A stretch of 64,000 nucleotides of DNA from an uncultured Collinsella sp. (GTDB lineage Bacteria; Actinomycetota; Coriobacteriia; Coriobacteriales; Coriobacteriaceae): positions 1-64,000 of the forward strand of contig CAAFQK010000102.1 of NCBI GenBank assembly GCA_900765115.1. The letters run 5' to 3'. The notes under the pieces are model-generated. The model did not search any database. It saw only the letters and a list, made by a program, of their open reading frames with translations, and was not told the origin of the DNA. Shown here piece by piece: positions 25,905 through 34,557 of the stretch. Numbering within the stretch: position 1 is the first letter of the stretch; the number at the start of each line of letters is the position of its first letter. Both the position numbers and the translations under genes were made by a program.

Positions 25905-26621
25905 TTAGCGCTTCTTCTTGCTCTTCTTCTGCTTGTGCTTGTTGTCCTGGGGCTTGTCGGCCTTGTCGCCCTGCTTGGCTTCGGCGGCAGCCTTCTCGGC
26001 CTTCATTTTCTTCTTCTTAGTCTCGATGCGGAGTTTTTTGTTGATGCGCGCCTTGAGGAAGGAGCCAAACTGCTCGGCATCACCACGCACAAAAGTGTCC
26101 TTAGGGATCGTCACGCCCTGGTCGGCGAACATGGCCACAAAGATGCGCTCGCCGTCGAGTACATGGTCGAGCTTCTCAAACGGGAAGAACTGCGACTTGC
26201 CGCTCTTGCCCCAGACCATCAGGCCGTCCTCGTTGGCGGCGACGCGGCGGTAGCGGCCGCCCATGGACTCGTCTGCCTCGACGGCTTCGATAAAGTCGCG
26301 CGCGAGCGTATGGTGTAGGTTTTTGCTCCACCAGGCCAAAAAGGCGCCGAACACGATTAGCACGACGCCGAACTTGATCCAGCTGCCGCCGGCCACCAGC
26401 ATGCCAACGCCCAGCAGTGCGGCAATTGCCGCGGCGACATACAGCGAGCCGCGGCGCCTGGGCGAGGCGACCAGACGGGCGAAGTCGGTGACGAGGTCGT
26501 TTTCGTACTGGTACTCGTTGAGGTACAGGATGCCGTCATCGGCTGCTGCCTGCTCCTCGAGCGCGACCTCAACCTGGTCGGCTGCTTCGGAGGGAACGAG
26601 GTTGCTCTCTGCGTCTGCCAT
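25905..26621 (-). CDS. YcxB-like membrane protein with Lys-rich tail
   Basis: 238 residues: an acidic N-terminus, two adjacent TM segments (about 57-100), then a soluble domain of the YcxB type (a VWGKSGKSQFFPFEKLDHV segment and IPKDTFV). The last 40 residues are almost wholly Lys/Glu/Ala/Gln and likely disordered. Function unknown. Transcribed away from dnaX. Confidence 0.7.
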   Translation of the reverse strand: MADAESNLVPSEAADQVEVALEEQAAADDGILYLNEYQYENDLVTDFARLVASPRRRGSLYVAAAIAALLGVGMLVAGGSWIKFGVVLIVFGAFLAWWSKNLHHTLARDFIEAVEADESMGGRYRRVAANEDGLMVWGKSGKSQFFPFEKLDHVLDGERIFVAMFADQGVTIPKDTFVRGDAEQFGSFLKARINKKLRIETKKKKMKAEKAAAEAKQGDKADKPQDNKHKQKKSKKKR

Positions 26622-26661
26622 GCTCTTTGGACTCCTATCGCGGCGGGCTCGCCGTACGGGT

Positions 26662-26706
26662 TATTATGGATGCAGTATGCCGTGCGACCGCATGGCCGTC
26701 GCGGCA
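26662..26706 (+). promoter_or_regulatory. Candidate dnaX promoter -10 and 5' stem-loop
   Basis: TATTAT at 26662-26667 is a candidate -10. It is followed 10 nt later by a hairpin (26678-26706, TGCCG..CGAC with GTCGCGGCA). The ATG is at 26737. No clear -35. It resembles the leaders of nifJ, arcC and rrf2 in this window. Confidence 0.4.
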
Positions 26707-26736
26707 ACAAGACTCAGTATACCCGGGGGAGCACCC

Positions 26737-29211
26737 ATGGAATCGTTGTACCGAAAGTATCGCCCGCTCACCTTCGACTCCGTGGTGGGCCAGCAGCATA
26801 TCGTCTCGACGCTCGAGCACGCCATCACCGAGGGGCGCCTGTCCCACGCTTACCTGTTTTGCGGTCCGCGTGGCACGGGCAAGACCACCATGGCGCGCAT
26901 TCTTGCCAAGGCGCTGCTCTGCCGCAATGCCGAGGCGGCGCGCGCCGAGGGTGCGAGCGGCTGCATGCCCGACGGCACCTGTGAGGAATGCGAGCTCATC
27001 GCCGAGGGCAACCACCCAGACGTCTACGAGCTCGATGCTGCAAGCCGTACCGGCGTAGACAACGTGCGCGAGGAGATTATCAACTCCGTTAACTTTGCCC
27101 CGGTGCGTGGCAAGTACAAGATCTATATCATCGACGAGGTCCACATGCTCACGACGGCGGCGTTTAACGCGCTGCTCAAGACGCTCGAGGAGCCGCCGTC
27201 GCACGTGATCTTTGTGCTGTGTACCACCGACCCGCAAAAGATTCTGGAGACAATCCTTTCGCGCTGCCAGCGCTTCGATTTCCACCGCATTGGTAACGAG
27301 GATATCGAGCGCCGCCTGGCATACGTGTGCGAGCAGGAGGGCTTCGACTACGACGATGAGGCGCTTGCCATCGTGGCGCGCCATGCCAAGGGCGGCATGC
27401 GCGACGCGCTCTCCACGCTGGAGCAGCTGAGCGTCTTCGGAAACGGCACCGTGCATGCGGACGATGCCCGCTCGCTTTTGGGCGAAGTTTCGGACCAGAT
27501 TCTGGGCGAGTTTGCGCGCGCCATTGCCAATCGTGATGTCGCCGAGCTGTATGGGCTTATTCGCGCACAGGTCGAGGAAGGTAACGATCTGCTGGAACTG
27601 ACGCGCGACCTGGTGGCACACGTGCGCGACGTGTATGTTGCCTGCGTTGCCGGTGCCCGTGCCGAGTTGTTTGAGGGCGGTGCCGAGCAGGCCGAGGCGC
27701 TTGCTGCCGAGGCTGCTGCCTTTGGCGAGCATCCGGCCGACCGTCTGGCCCGCGTGCTGACGGTGCTCGACGATGCCGCGTTGGAGATGAGGGGCGCGAG
27801 CGACGTGCGCCTGGTGCTCGAGATCGCCTGTACGCGTCTGGCGCGTCCCGAGGCCGATTTGACGATTGAAGCCCTGGCCGAGCGCGTGGCACGCTTGGAG
27901 GCCATGGTTGCCAACGCCGCCGTTCCGGCGAGCGTGGCTGCTGCTCAAGCGAGTGCACCCGCGGCTGTCACGGCTGCACCTGCGACGACACAACAACCGA
28001 CGCTGATCTCAGGTGCCCGAGCTGCTACTCCTGCGGCGACCGCCGCCCCCGCTGCTACGTCCGCGCATCAGGGCGGCATGCCTTGGGACCGCGGCGCTGC
28101 TGTTCCGGCTGCCCAGCCTGCACCCAAGTCCGCGGCTCCGGCTCCCGCGCCTAAACCTGTAACGTCTGCACCTCAACCCGTTGCGGCTCCGGCTCCCGCG
28201 CCTGCTGCATCGACCGTGCCGGTGTCCAAGCCCAACAACGCCGCCCAGGTTGCCGCCGCCGGTGCTGCCGAGACCCCCGCGGTCGAGGACGCCGGCGAGC
28301 TCCAGCGCAAATGGGCCGAGGTCGTCGAGCGCGTCAAGGCTCGTCAGGCTTCCTATGCAGGGCTTTTGCTCAACGCCCGCGCCACGGCCGACGACGGCTC
28401 CAAGCTCACGGTCTCGTTCCCTGCGGGCTCGACCTTTGCCATCAAGATGCTCGGTCGCGCCGACACGCAGTCGGTGGTCCTGCCGACGGTCTGCGCGGTC
28501 TTCGGTCTTCGCACCGTCGACTACGTCCTGGATGGGGGTGGCACGCCGGCTCCTCAACATGAGGAGCATTCTCCATCTGCACGGGCTGCGGTATCTGCGG
28601 ACCCGCAACCCGTGTCCTCGGCGGCCCCTGTATCCTCGAGCGCCAGCGCGCCGCAGCAGCAAGCGACGCCGGTGATGGCACCGACCCCGTCGGCGCCTAA
28701 GCCCGCCACGCCCAAACCGGCTGCTCCGGTCCCCGCACCCAAGCCCGCCGCCGCGCCTGCGCCCAAGTCATCCGACCTGGCTAAGGCCCCCTGGCTGCGC
28801 TCCGACAACCCTGCCGGCGCTCCTGCCACGGGCAAGCTCCCGACCGAGCCCGCGCCCCGTGCGCCCGAGCGCTCTGCCGCTCCCAAGGCTCAGCCGTCTG
28901 CGCAGCCCGCTCCGTGGGAATCCGAGCAGGTTCCCTACGACGACGCCATGGTCGGCGGCTTTGCTGCCGATGCCGGCGGGGACGATCTGCCCCCGTTCGA
29001 CGTGCCGGGTGCGGCGTCCGCGCCCAAGCCCGCTGCAACTGTCCCCAAAGAGGAAGACGCCCCTGCCGCTCCCTGGGAGTCCAACCCCGGCGCGGGCAGC
29101 CCCTTCGGCCACCAGGGCGCAGCCCCGAGCATCCCGCAGACCGAGGATGAGGCCAAAGCCCTCATCCGCAGCGTCTTTGGTCAGTCCACCATCTTCAAGC
29201 CGGTGGAGTAA
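26737..29211 (+). CDS. dnaX: DNA polymerase III subunit gamma/tau
   Basis: 824 residues from ATG 26737 (the frame is open 470 nt further upstream but overlaps a divergent gene). AAA+ clamp loader: Walker A GPRGTGKTT near 45, a four-Cys zinc module near 66-90, Walker B IYIIDEVHM near 129, the SRC motif near 176. Residues from about 430 onward form very long Ala/Pro-rich linkers around two short conserved blocks (about 525-600 and 755-824). It loads the beta clamp at replication forks. The usual ybaB-recR partners are found 1.4 kb downstream rather than adjacent. Confidence 0.97.
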   Translation: MESLYRKYRPLTFDSVVGQQHIVSTLEHAITEGRLSHAYLFCGPRGTGKTTMARILAKALLCRNAEAARAEGASGCMPDGTCEECELIAEGNHPDVYELDAASRTGVDNVREEIINSVNFAPVRGKYKIYIIDEVHMLTTAAFNALLKTLEEPPSHVIFVLCTTDPQKILETILSRCQRFDFHRIGNEDIERRLAYVCEQEGFDYDDEALAIVARHAKGGMRDALSTLEQLSVFGNGTVHADDARSLLGEVSDQILGEFARAIANRDVAELYGLIRAQVEEGNDLLELTRDLVAHVRDVYVACVAGARAELFEGGAEQAEALAAEAAAFGEHPADRLARVLTVLDDAALEMRGASDVRLVLEIACTRLARPEADLTIEALAERVARLEAMVANAAVPASVAAAQASAPAAVTAAPATTQQPTLISGARAATPAATAAPAATSAHQGGMPWDRGAAVPAAQPAPKSAAPAPAPKPVTSAPQPVAAPAPAPAASTVPVSKPNNAAQVAAAGAAETPAVEDAGELQRKWAEVVERVKARQASYAGLLLNARATADDGSKLTVSFPAGSTFAIKMLGRADTQSVVLPTVCAVFGLRTVDYVLDGGGTPAPQHEEHSPSARAAVSADPQPVSSAAPVSSSASAPQQQATPVMAPTPSAPKPATPKPAAPVPAPKPAAAPAPKSSDLAKAPWLRSDNPAGAPATGKLPTEPAPRAPERSAAPKAQPSAQPAPWESEQVPYDDAMVGGFAADAGGDDLPPFDVPGAASAPKPAATVPKEEDAPAAPWESNPGAGSPFGHQGAAPSIPQTEDEAKALIRSVFGQSTIFKPVE

Positions 29212-29265
29212 CCGTCCGGGTGGGTATACTGCTCAAGAAAAGATTTCTTTGAACGGAGCGAGCCT

Positions 29266-29526
29266 ATGATGTGGGAATATGTCCGTCTTGAGGACGATAC
29301 GCAAATCTCGTATTCCGAAGTCCGTGAGGACAACACGGTGAAGATCGTTGTGGAGCGCCCACGCGATTGGGGCTTTGACACGGCGGAATGTATCTTGCCG
29401 GCATTCAATTGGGTGTCGCACGAGGGCTTCAGCGAAGCGGACCTCAAAGAACTCGATGATTTTGTGCGTAATAACGCCCCGCTTATCTTGCGTTTTGCTT
29501 ACGAAGGCGGACGAGTCTATGCCTAG
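29266..29526 (+). CDS. Small protein paired with DUF4160 protein
   Basis: 86 residues, acidic, starting MMWEYVRLEDD, with GGAG seven nt upstream. No family recognised with confidence. It overlaps the DUF4160 gene by 8 nt, so the two are translationally coupled. DUF4160 is often found with a small partner (commonly DUF2442) in toxin-antitoxin-like pairs, and this may be the equivalent partner; that is inference. Codon use is less GC-rich than dnaX. Confidence 0.6.
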   Translation: MMWEYVRLEDDTQISYSEVREDNTVKIVVERPRDWGFDTAECILPAFNWVSHEGFSEADLKELDDFVRNNAPLILRFAYEGGRVYA

Positions 29527-29791
29527 TCTCTTCCGACTCGGGCCGTACATCATCTTTTTCTGGACGGGGGAGAATGGCGAACCCGTCCATGTTCATGTGG
29601 CGGTCAAGCGCCCCACTGCCGAGGCGACCAAGATATGGCTCACTCGCTCCGGCGGATGCAAGCTGGCCCATAACAAGGGCGATATTCCTGCTCGGGATTT
29701 ACGCGATATCATGCAGTTTGTTTCATCTAACCATGCGCTGATTTGCAAACGCTGGAAAGAAACAACCGGTGGGCTGTCGTTTTACTGTTAA
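29519..29791 (+). CDS. DUF4160 domain-containing protein
   Basis: 90 residues. Family hallmarks are present: RLGPYIIFFWTGENGEPVHVHV at the N-terminus and a central KIWL strand, then an HN-GDIP segment and a helix RDLRDIMQFVSSNHALICKRW. Probable small regulatory or toxin-antitoxin-type protein of unknown activity. Start ATG 29519 lies inside the upstream gene. Confidence 0.8.
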   Translation: MPSLFRLGPYIIFFWTGENGEPVHVHVAVKRPTAEATKIWLTRSGGCKLAHNKGDIPARDLRDIMQFVSSNHALICKRWKETTGGLSFYC

Positions 29792-29816
29792 GAGTCGCTT
29801 GCCGGACTTATGGCCT

Positions 29817-30293
29817 CTAGCTCTTCTGGGGCTCTTTGCCTGGGCGCATCTGTATTTCGGACATGTGGAGCGTGGTGCCGCGTATCTCGCATTCGAGCAG
29901 GCAGATGCGTGACGGTCGGCCCAGGGTGCTGAGGTCGACACGATACGTCGCGCGGCTGTCCGTGTACTCGACTTGCTCGGCGTTGAGGGTTGCTCCGATT
30001 GTCAAGAAAGCGCCTGGTTCGGCATCGACAATCTTGGAGTCCTTTATCTTGACCTTGAACTCTTGGTAGAGGGACGGGCTGTTGTAGTAAATGGTTCGGG
30101 TTCCATCGGTGCACTCATCGGTCGCTTCCCATTTGACGGTGGGCTGGTCCGAGCTGGCTACTAACAGTTCTGCTCCAAAGGCTATAGCGTGGGTGACGAC
30201 AACCAGCAATGCCCAGCCGGCAAAGAGATAGATAACCAAATATAGAGCGGGGTGTTTTGAGCGGATGTTTTGGAGCGCGTCGGGGGCATTCAT
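29817..30293 (-). CDS. Hypothetical membrane-anchored protein
   Basis: 158 residues: one hydrophobic segment at about 18-42, then a soluble, probably extracytoplasmic domain with four Cys (DECTDG, CLLECEI). GGAGGTG precedes the ATG on the minus strand. No family recognised. It is convergent with the DUF4160 pair, in the segment that separates dnaX from ybaB. Confidence 0.6.
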   Translation of the reverse strand: MNAPDALQNIRSKHPALYLVIYLFAGWALLVVVTHAIAFGAELLVASSDQPTVKWEATDECTDGTRTIYYNSPSLYQEFKVKIKDSKIVDAEPGAFLTIGATLNAEQVEYTDSRATYRVDLSTLGRPSRICLLECEIRGTTLHMSEIQMRPGKEPQKS

Positions 30294-30631
30294 GGGGCAC
30301 CTCCAAATTGCTATCTATGACAATCAAATTATACCCTGTCGCCATGTGCGCCGCCTCGAGCAGCGGTTCGGCATTTAGCAATTTAGTGGCACACATGAAA
30401 TGCCGATTTCGGCTCTACTAGATTTGCTTGAGATTTTATGCAACCTTGCATAATACGACCTTGCATAATCTTTGCGTGCGGTCTGTATTGGAGGACATGT
30501 ATATCGACTGAGGTAACACGTCCGCCCCGCTCTCTCGCCGCGCGCCGTGGTACGATTTTTGAGTTTGAAAGTCCCGCCGTGCTCCGGCTGCCCTTGCAGC
30601 TCGGCGTGCGGCCGCACGTAAAGGAGCCATC
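30294..30631 (+). promoter_or_regulatory. ybaB-recR upstream region with TTGCATAA sites
   Basis: A 338-bp gap with no gene. It contains a perfect palindrome TTATGCAA-CC-TTGCATAA (30436-30453) and a third half-site TTGCATAA at 30461-30468, giving a direct repeat of ACCTTGCATAAT with 15-bp period. It looks like an operator. A similar TTGCATAATGCAA palindrome lies before the LytS-type kinase at 53460. Confidence 0.5.
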
Positions 30632-30952
30632 ATGGCCGGTATGAACATGCAGCAGATGATGAAGCAGGCTCGCAAGATGCAGGAGCAGCTTGCCGCCGCG
30701 CAGGAGAACCTCAAGTCCCAGACCGTCGACGCCTCTGCCGGCGGCGGCATGGTCAAGGTGACCGTTAACGGCGAGATGGAGCTCGTCAACCTCACCATCG
30801 ATCCCGATGCCCTCGATCCCGAGGACGTCGATATGCTGCAGGATATGATCATGGCTGCCGTCAACGAGGCCGTCCGCGGCGTCAACGAGCTCGCCAACAA
30901 GCAGATGGGCGCCATCACCGGCGGCCTCAACATCCCGGGCATGCCGTTCTAA
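30632..30952 (+). CDS. ybaB: YbaB/EbfC family nucleoid-associated protein
   Basis: 106 residues, full family length. Met/Gln-rich N-terminal helix ([17 protein letters not shown]), then the [21 protein letters not shown] strands, typical of YbaB, and a C-terminal helix. It binds DNA as a dimer. Directly upstream of recR (13-nt gap), the standard pairing. Confidence 0.96.
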   Translation: MAGMNMQQMMKQARKMQEQLAAAQENLKSQTVDASAGGGMVKVTVNGEMELVNLTIDPDALDPEDVDMLQDMIMAAVNEAVRGVNELANKQMGAITGGLNIPGMPF

Positions 30953-30965
30953 GACACGCATATAT

Positions 30966-31562
30966 ATGAGTGCGAATCACAGTCTGCAAAAACTGCTCGA
31001 TGAACTGGGCCGTCTGCCGGGCATTGGTCCCAAGTCGGCCCAGCGCATCGCCTATTACCTGCTCGAGGCCGATGCCGAGGAGGCCCGCCGCCTGGCCGAG
31101 GCCATCCTGGAGGTCAAGCAGGAGGTCCACTTTTGCAGCCGTTGCTTTAACTACGCCACGGCCGACGAGTGCTCCATCTGCCAGGACCCGATGCGCGACA
31201 CCACCCGCATCTGCGTGGTGGGTGAGCCGCGCGATGTCCAGGCAATCGAGCGCACGGGCAGCTACCATGGCCTGTACCATGTGCTGGGCGGCGTGATCAG
31301 CCCCATGGACAAGATTGGTCCCGAGCAGTTGCACATCCGCGAGCTGCTGGCGCGCCTGGGCCACGAGGACATCCACGAGGTCATTATCGCCACCAACCCC
31401 AATATTGAGGGCGAGACCACGGCGAGCTATCTTGCTCGCACCATCAAGCCATTGGGCGTTGAGGTATCGCGTCTTGCGAGCGGCCTTCCCGTGGGCGGCG
31501 ACTTGGAGTATGCCGACGAGCTTACGCTTGGCCGCGCTATCGAGGCCCGCCGCGCGATCTAG
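30966..31562 (+). CDS. recR: Recombination protein RecR
   Basis: 198 residues, full length: N-terminal HhH ([13 protein letters not shown]), Cys4 zinc finger (CSRC...CSIC, about residues 56-72), Toprim domain ([13 protein letters not shown] onward) and C-terminal Walker-like region. It works with RecO in gap repair. The start ATG follows ybaB closely; the two are co-transcribed. Confidence 0.97.
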   Translation: MSANHSLQKLLDELGRLPGIGPKSAQRIAYYLLEADAEEARRLAEAILEVKQEVHFCSRCFNYATADECSICQDPMRDTTRICVVGEPRDVQAIERTGSYHGLYHVLGGVISPMDKIGPEQLHIRELLARLGHEDIHEVIIATNPNIEGETTASYLARTIKPLGVEVSRLASGLPVGGDLEYADELTLGRAIEARRAI

Positions 31563-31739
31563 GCGGCGAGCCTGCTCCTGCCGTATGTTTTCCTCGCGAC
31601 GCACGGGGTAGTCATAATTTCCCCGTGCGACTGTGAGTTTGTTGTGCAACAAAGATGCTTCGTATCCGCTTATCGCATGGATGCTTCCGCTCGCATCCTT
31701 AATTTGCCCATTCGTTGCGCAACCTTTTGGGTTCGCTGA

Positions 31740-31800
31740 TACACTCAAATATGGATTCGAATGAATGCGCCGCTCCCGAGCGGCGTGTTTTTGTTGGAGG
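31740..31800 (+). promoter_or_regulatory. Promoter and leader hairpin of the second kinase cluster
   Basis: An extended -10 TGATACACT (hexamer 31740-31745), then a hairpin at 31768-31785 (arms CGCCGCT / AGCGGCG) followed by TGTTTTTGTT, and GGAGGAG leading to ATG 31808. The stem plus T-run looks like an intrinsic terminator within the leader. Confidence 0.5.
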
Positions 31801-31807
31801 AGAACGC

Positions 31808-32713
31808 ATGCGGCCCGGTGGCACTCAGATAAAGCACGGCGCCGCGGTGCGCATGCGACGCCGACTGGGCTTGGCACCGCGGGCGTACGCACTGCTGTCG
31901 TGCTCGCTGGTGCTGGTCATAGCTGGCGTTTCTGCCTATGGCATGACCGTGCCGTCCATGATGCAGGCTCATGCCGCACGCGAGCCGCGCGTTGGGTATG
32001 AGGTCAAAAGTGATCTGGGCACCACGACTGGATATGCTTGGGCAAGTGTGGTCGCGCATATTGTTTTTGGCACCGACGATGCGGATGGCGCCGAGGCCCC
32101 GGACAACGAAGTCACGCTTGCCAATGGCAAAACCATCGTGCTCACCAACACCAAGATCATCGATCGGTTGTCCAACAATAGCGTGGCGGCAACGGTGAAT
32201 AAGGTCGAGCAGCAAAAGGAGCAGGACGCCCAGCAGTCCGGAAAGCCCGGTAGCTCGGATACTTCTGGCTCCGGCTCGAATTCGTCGAGTTCGAGCGGCG
32301 GCTCTGGGTCGGGCTCCTCTACCGGAGGGTCTGGAAATGGCGGCTCGACGGGCGGCAACACTGACAACGATGCAAACTCCGGTGGCCTTTCCGCTGCTGA
32401 GGAAGAGAGCATTCACAGTTGGCTTGTGACCAAGTACAACATGCTCGACGGCTACGTTTCTCGTGCCAATGACGTGGTCTCGACCTATAACTCTACGGGA
32501 GATCCCAGGCCGTGCGACAGCCTGGTCGGGGAGATGTTTGTCATTCGAGCCGAGTTCGGTCGTCAGACATTCTCGCCCCGGTCAAAGTGGTATCAGCAGT
32601 ATGCCAATCTGTGGGGCTGTTACACCAACCTATGTCAATGGGTCGGCCATTACGGCGATGATGACGTCGCGCTCGGTAACTTCAACAATAACGTGGCGGC
32701 GCTTGCCCTATGA
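31808..32713 (+). CDS. Hypothetical membrane-anchored protein of the kinase-FHA cluster
   Basis: 301 residues from ATG 31808 (GGAGGAG upstream). Basic N-terminus, one TM segment (about 25-45), an extracytoplasmic region, a Ser/Gly-rich linker (about 155-195), then a C-terminal helical domain with Trp/Tyr/Cys (LWGCYTNLCQW). No family recognised. It overlaps the kinase gene by 4 nt. Possibly a surface sensor or substrate of the kinase. Confidence 0.65.
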   Translation: MRPGGTQIKHGAAVRMRRRLGLAPRAYALLSCSLVLVIAGVSAYGMTVPSMMQAHAAREPRVGYEVKSDLGTTTGYAWASVVAHIVFGTDDADGAEAPDNEVTLANGKTIVLTNTKIIDRLSNNSVAATVNKVEQQKEQDAQQSGKPGSSDTSGSGSNSSSSSGGSGSGSSTGGSGNGGSTGGNTDNDANSGGLSAAEEESIHSWLVTKYNMLDGYVSRANDVVSTYNSTGDPRPCDSLVGEMFVIRAEFGRQTFSPRSKWYQQYANLWGCYTNLCQWVGHYGDDDVALGNFNNNVAALAL

Positions 32714-34554
32714 TGACCGATCTTGTATCCACCACACCACAATCACTCGGTCGCGATCCCATGGTCGGCCTGCGTCTGGCGCGCGTCGACGGATTTGAGC
32801 CCGCTGTCGCGCTCGGCCAAGACGAGCTGTCTGCCTATGTGCGTCGCTTTTCGATGCTCTTTGCCGACGACACTACCATGCGCCGTGGCGGTATCGGCCG
32901 CGTGACGCGTGCCGTCAACGCCCAGGGCGAGGCCGTGGCACTCAAGCAGCTCATTTTGCCGACGCGCGATGAGTTTGACGACGATGCTGCTCACGAGGCA
33001 CTGGTCGCCAAGTTCAAAGCGGCGTTTCGCGAGGAATACGAATGCCACCGCGCCCTTTCGGGCCTTAAGGGCTTTCCCCGCCTCTATGGATGGGGCGAAG
33101 TCGATGGCGTGCCTGCGATTGTCATGGAATGGGTCGAGGGCGAGACGCTCGCTCGTCTGCGCTCACGACTCGCCGTAGACGATGCCGGGCGCTTGTCGCC
33201 GCTTGTGGCGGCGCGCCTGGGTCGCGATCTGTTTGATCTGCTGTGCCGCATGAACCTGGTGGGCGAGGGCTTTGTCCATCGCGATATCTCGCCCGCTAAC
33301 ATTATGGTGCGCACGGCGCGTCTGCCGCTCGACCAGCAACTCGCCGAGGGTAGCTTTGACCTGTGTTTGATCGACTTTGGCTCGTCGTTGGCGCTCGAGC
33401 CCGCATCGGCCGTGGCGGGGGCTGGCGGCAAGGCGTCCTTTACCGAGCGCTATGCCACGCTGCGCCGCGCGACGGTTGCCTACGCTCCGCCCGAGATGCT
33501 TACCGACGATATCGTTGATCTGCGCGTTTTGCGCATGTCGCCAGCGATTGACGTGTATGCGGCGGCGAGCACGGTCTACGAGCTCATTGCCGGTGTCGCG
33601 CCGTACGAGGCGACGCCGAGTGCTTCGGGCACCTCGGGTTCGCGCAAGAAAACGCGTGACATCGCCAGTCCCTATCGCCTTAAGATGGACGCTCCGCCCG
33701 ATTATCCCGTCGGCGCCCACGCGCCTGGATGCGACTTGACCCAGCTCCTTCGTCGCGAGCCCGATGTGGCGCTCGCCGCGGCCGAGCAGGCCCAGCAGCT
33801 GGGGCTCGAGCCGGATTCCGAGGAGCTGCGCGATGCGTTGGCGTTTGTCGACGCCCAGCTGTTCGATGTGGTGATGGCCTGTCTGTCCAGCCATCAAAAA
33901 GATCGTCCCGAGCCGGCGGCGGTCGAGGCGGCACTCTCGGCGTTTTGTGACCACTATGCGCAAAATGTCGGTCGTTCGCTCCGCGGCGAGCCGCTCACGC
34001 CGTGCCCCATGGATGCGTCCGGCCGTGCCGTGCGCCGCGCGGCGATGATCGGCGCGACAGTCGTCTGCGGCGTGGTTTGGACTGCGGTCGTGGTGTCGGC
34101 TGCGCTGCTGGCGACGGGCGCCCGTATGACGCTGAGTTTGGGGCCGCTCGTGTGGTCCGGGCCGCTGCCGGGTATCATTGCCGCACTGGCATTGGCGCTG
34201 CCGGGCGTGGCGGGTGTTGTCGCGGGGGCTCTCGCGCGCGATCGCCGTTCGGGATTCCTGCAGGGCGTGCTTGCGCTTTCTGCCTGTGAAGCTCCGGTGC
34301 TGGTCGCGGCGGCGTGTACCGTGTTTTCCCAGCGCGCCGTGATGAGCGGTCTCGTTGCCGCCCTGATTGCAGCCTATGCGCTGACGTGGTTTTTGCTGGC
34401 GACTGGTTTTGCCTTTGAGCTGCCTGCTTTGGCACCGCGACGCACAAAAGGCCAGATGGCAACACCGCTTGCCGGTGGAGCCGCAGCCGCCCGCGTCTTC
34501 GGCGGACCCGTCGATGCATCGTCCGACTCTATTTCTACGACCAAGGAGGCCTAG
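32710..34554 (+). CDS. Eukaryotic-like Ser/Thr protein kinase with C-terminal TM segments
   Basis: 614 residues. Kinase domain about 35-420: VALKQLI (lysine), EWVEGETL hinge, HRDISPANIMV catalytic loop, LIDFGSSLAL metal site, and AYAPPEM. The glycine loop is weak (RGGIGRVTRA) and the activation segment is long. Four TM segments follow (about 440-580), then an Ala/Ser tail. It forms an operon with the anchored protein before it and the FHA protein after it: a second phospho-signalling set separate from the cell-wall operon at 9.5-19.5 kb. Confidence 0.87.
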   Translation: MMTDLVSTTPQSLGRDPMVGLRLARVDGFEPAVALGQDELSAYVRRFSMLFADDTTMRRGGIGRVTRAVNAQGEAVALKQLILPTRDEFDDDAAHEALVAKFKAAFREEYECHRALSGLKGFPRLYGWGEVDGVPAIVMEWVEGETLARLRSRLAVDDAGRLSPLVAARLGRDLFDLLCRMNLVGEGFVHRDISPANIMVRTARLPLDQQLAEGSFDLCLIDFGSSLALEPASAVAGAGGKASFTERYATLRRATVAYAPPEMLTDDIVDLRVLRMSPAIDVYAAASTVYELIAGVAPYEATPSASGTSGSRKKTRDIASPYRLKMDAPPDYPVGAHAPGCDLTQLLRREPDVALAAAEQAQQLGLEPDSEELRDALAFVDAQLFDVVMACLSSHQKDRPEPAAVEAALSAFCDHYAQNVGRSLRGEPLTPCPMDASGRAVRRAAMIGATVVCGVVWTAVVVSAALLATGARMTLSLGPLVWSGPLPGIIAALALALPGVAGVVAGALARDRRSGFLQGVLALSACEAPVLVAAACTVFSQRAVMSGLVAALIAAYALTWFLLATGFAFELPALAPRRTKGQMATPLAGGAAAARVFGGPVDASSDSISTTKEA

Positions 34555-34557
34555 GTC

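Noticed and set aside
29266..29791. Confident toxin-antitoxin call
   Set aside because: DUF4160 is clear, but the partner is not a recognisable antitoxin, so only the pairing is reported.
30410..30630. Noncoding RNA gene upstream of ybaB
   Set aside because: The strong features are short palindromes typical of operators; no stem-loop plus terminator defines an RNA.
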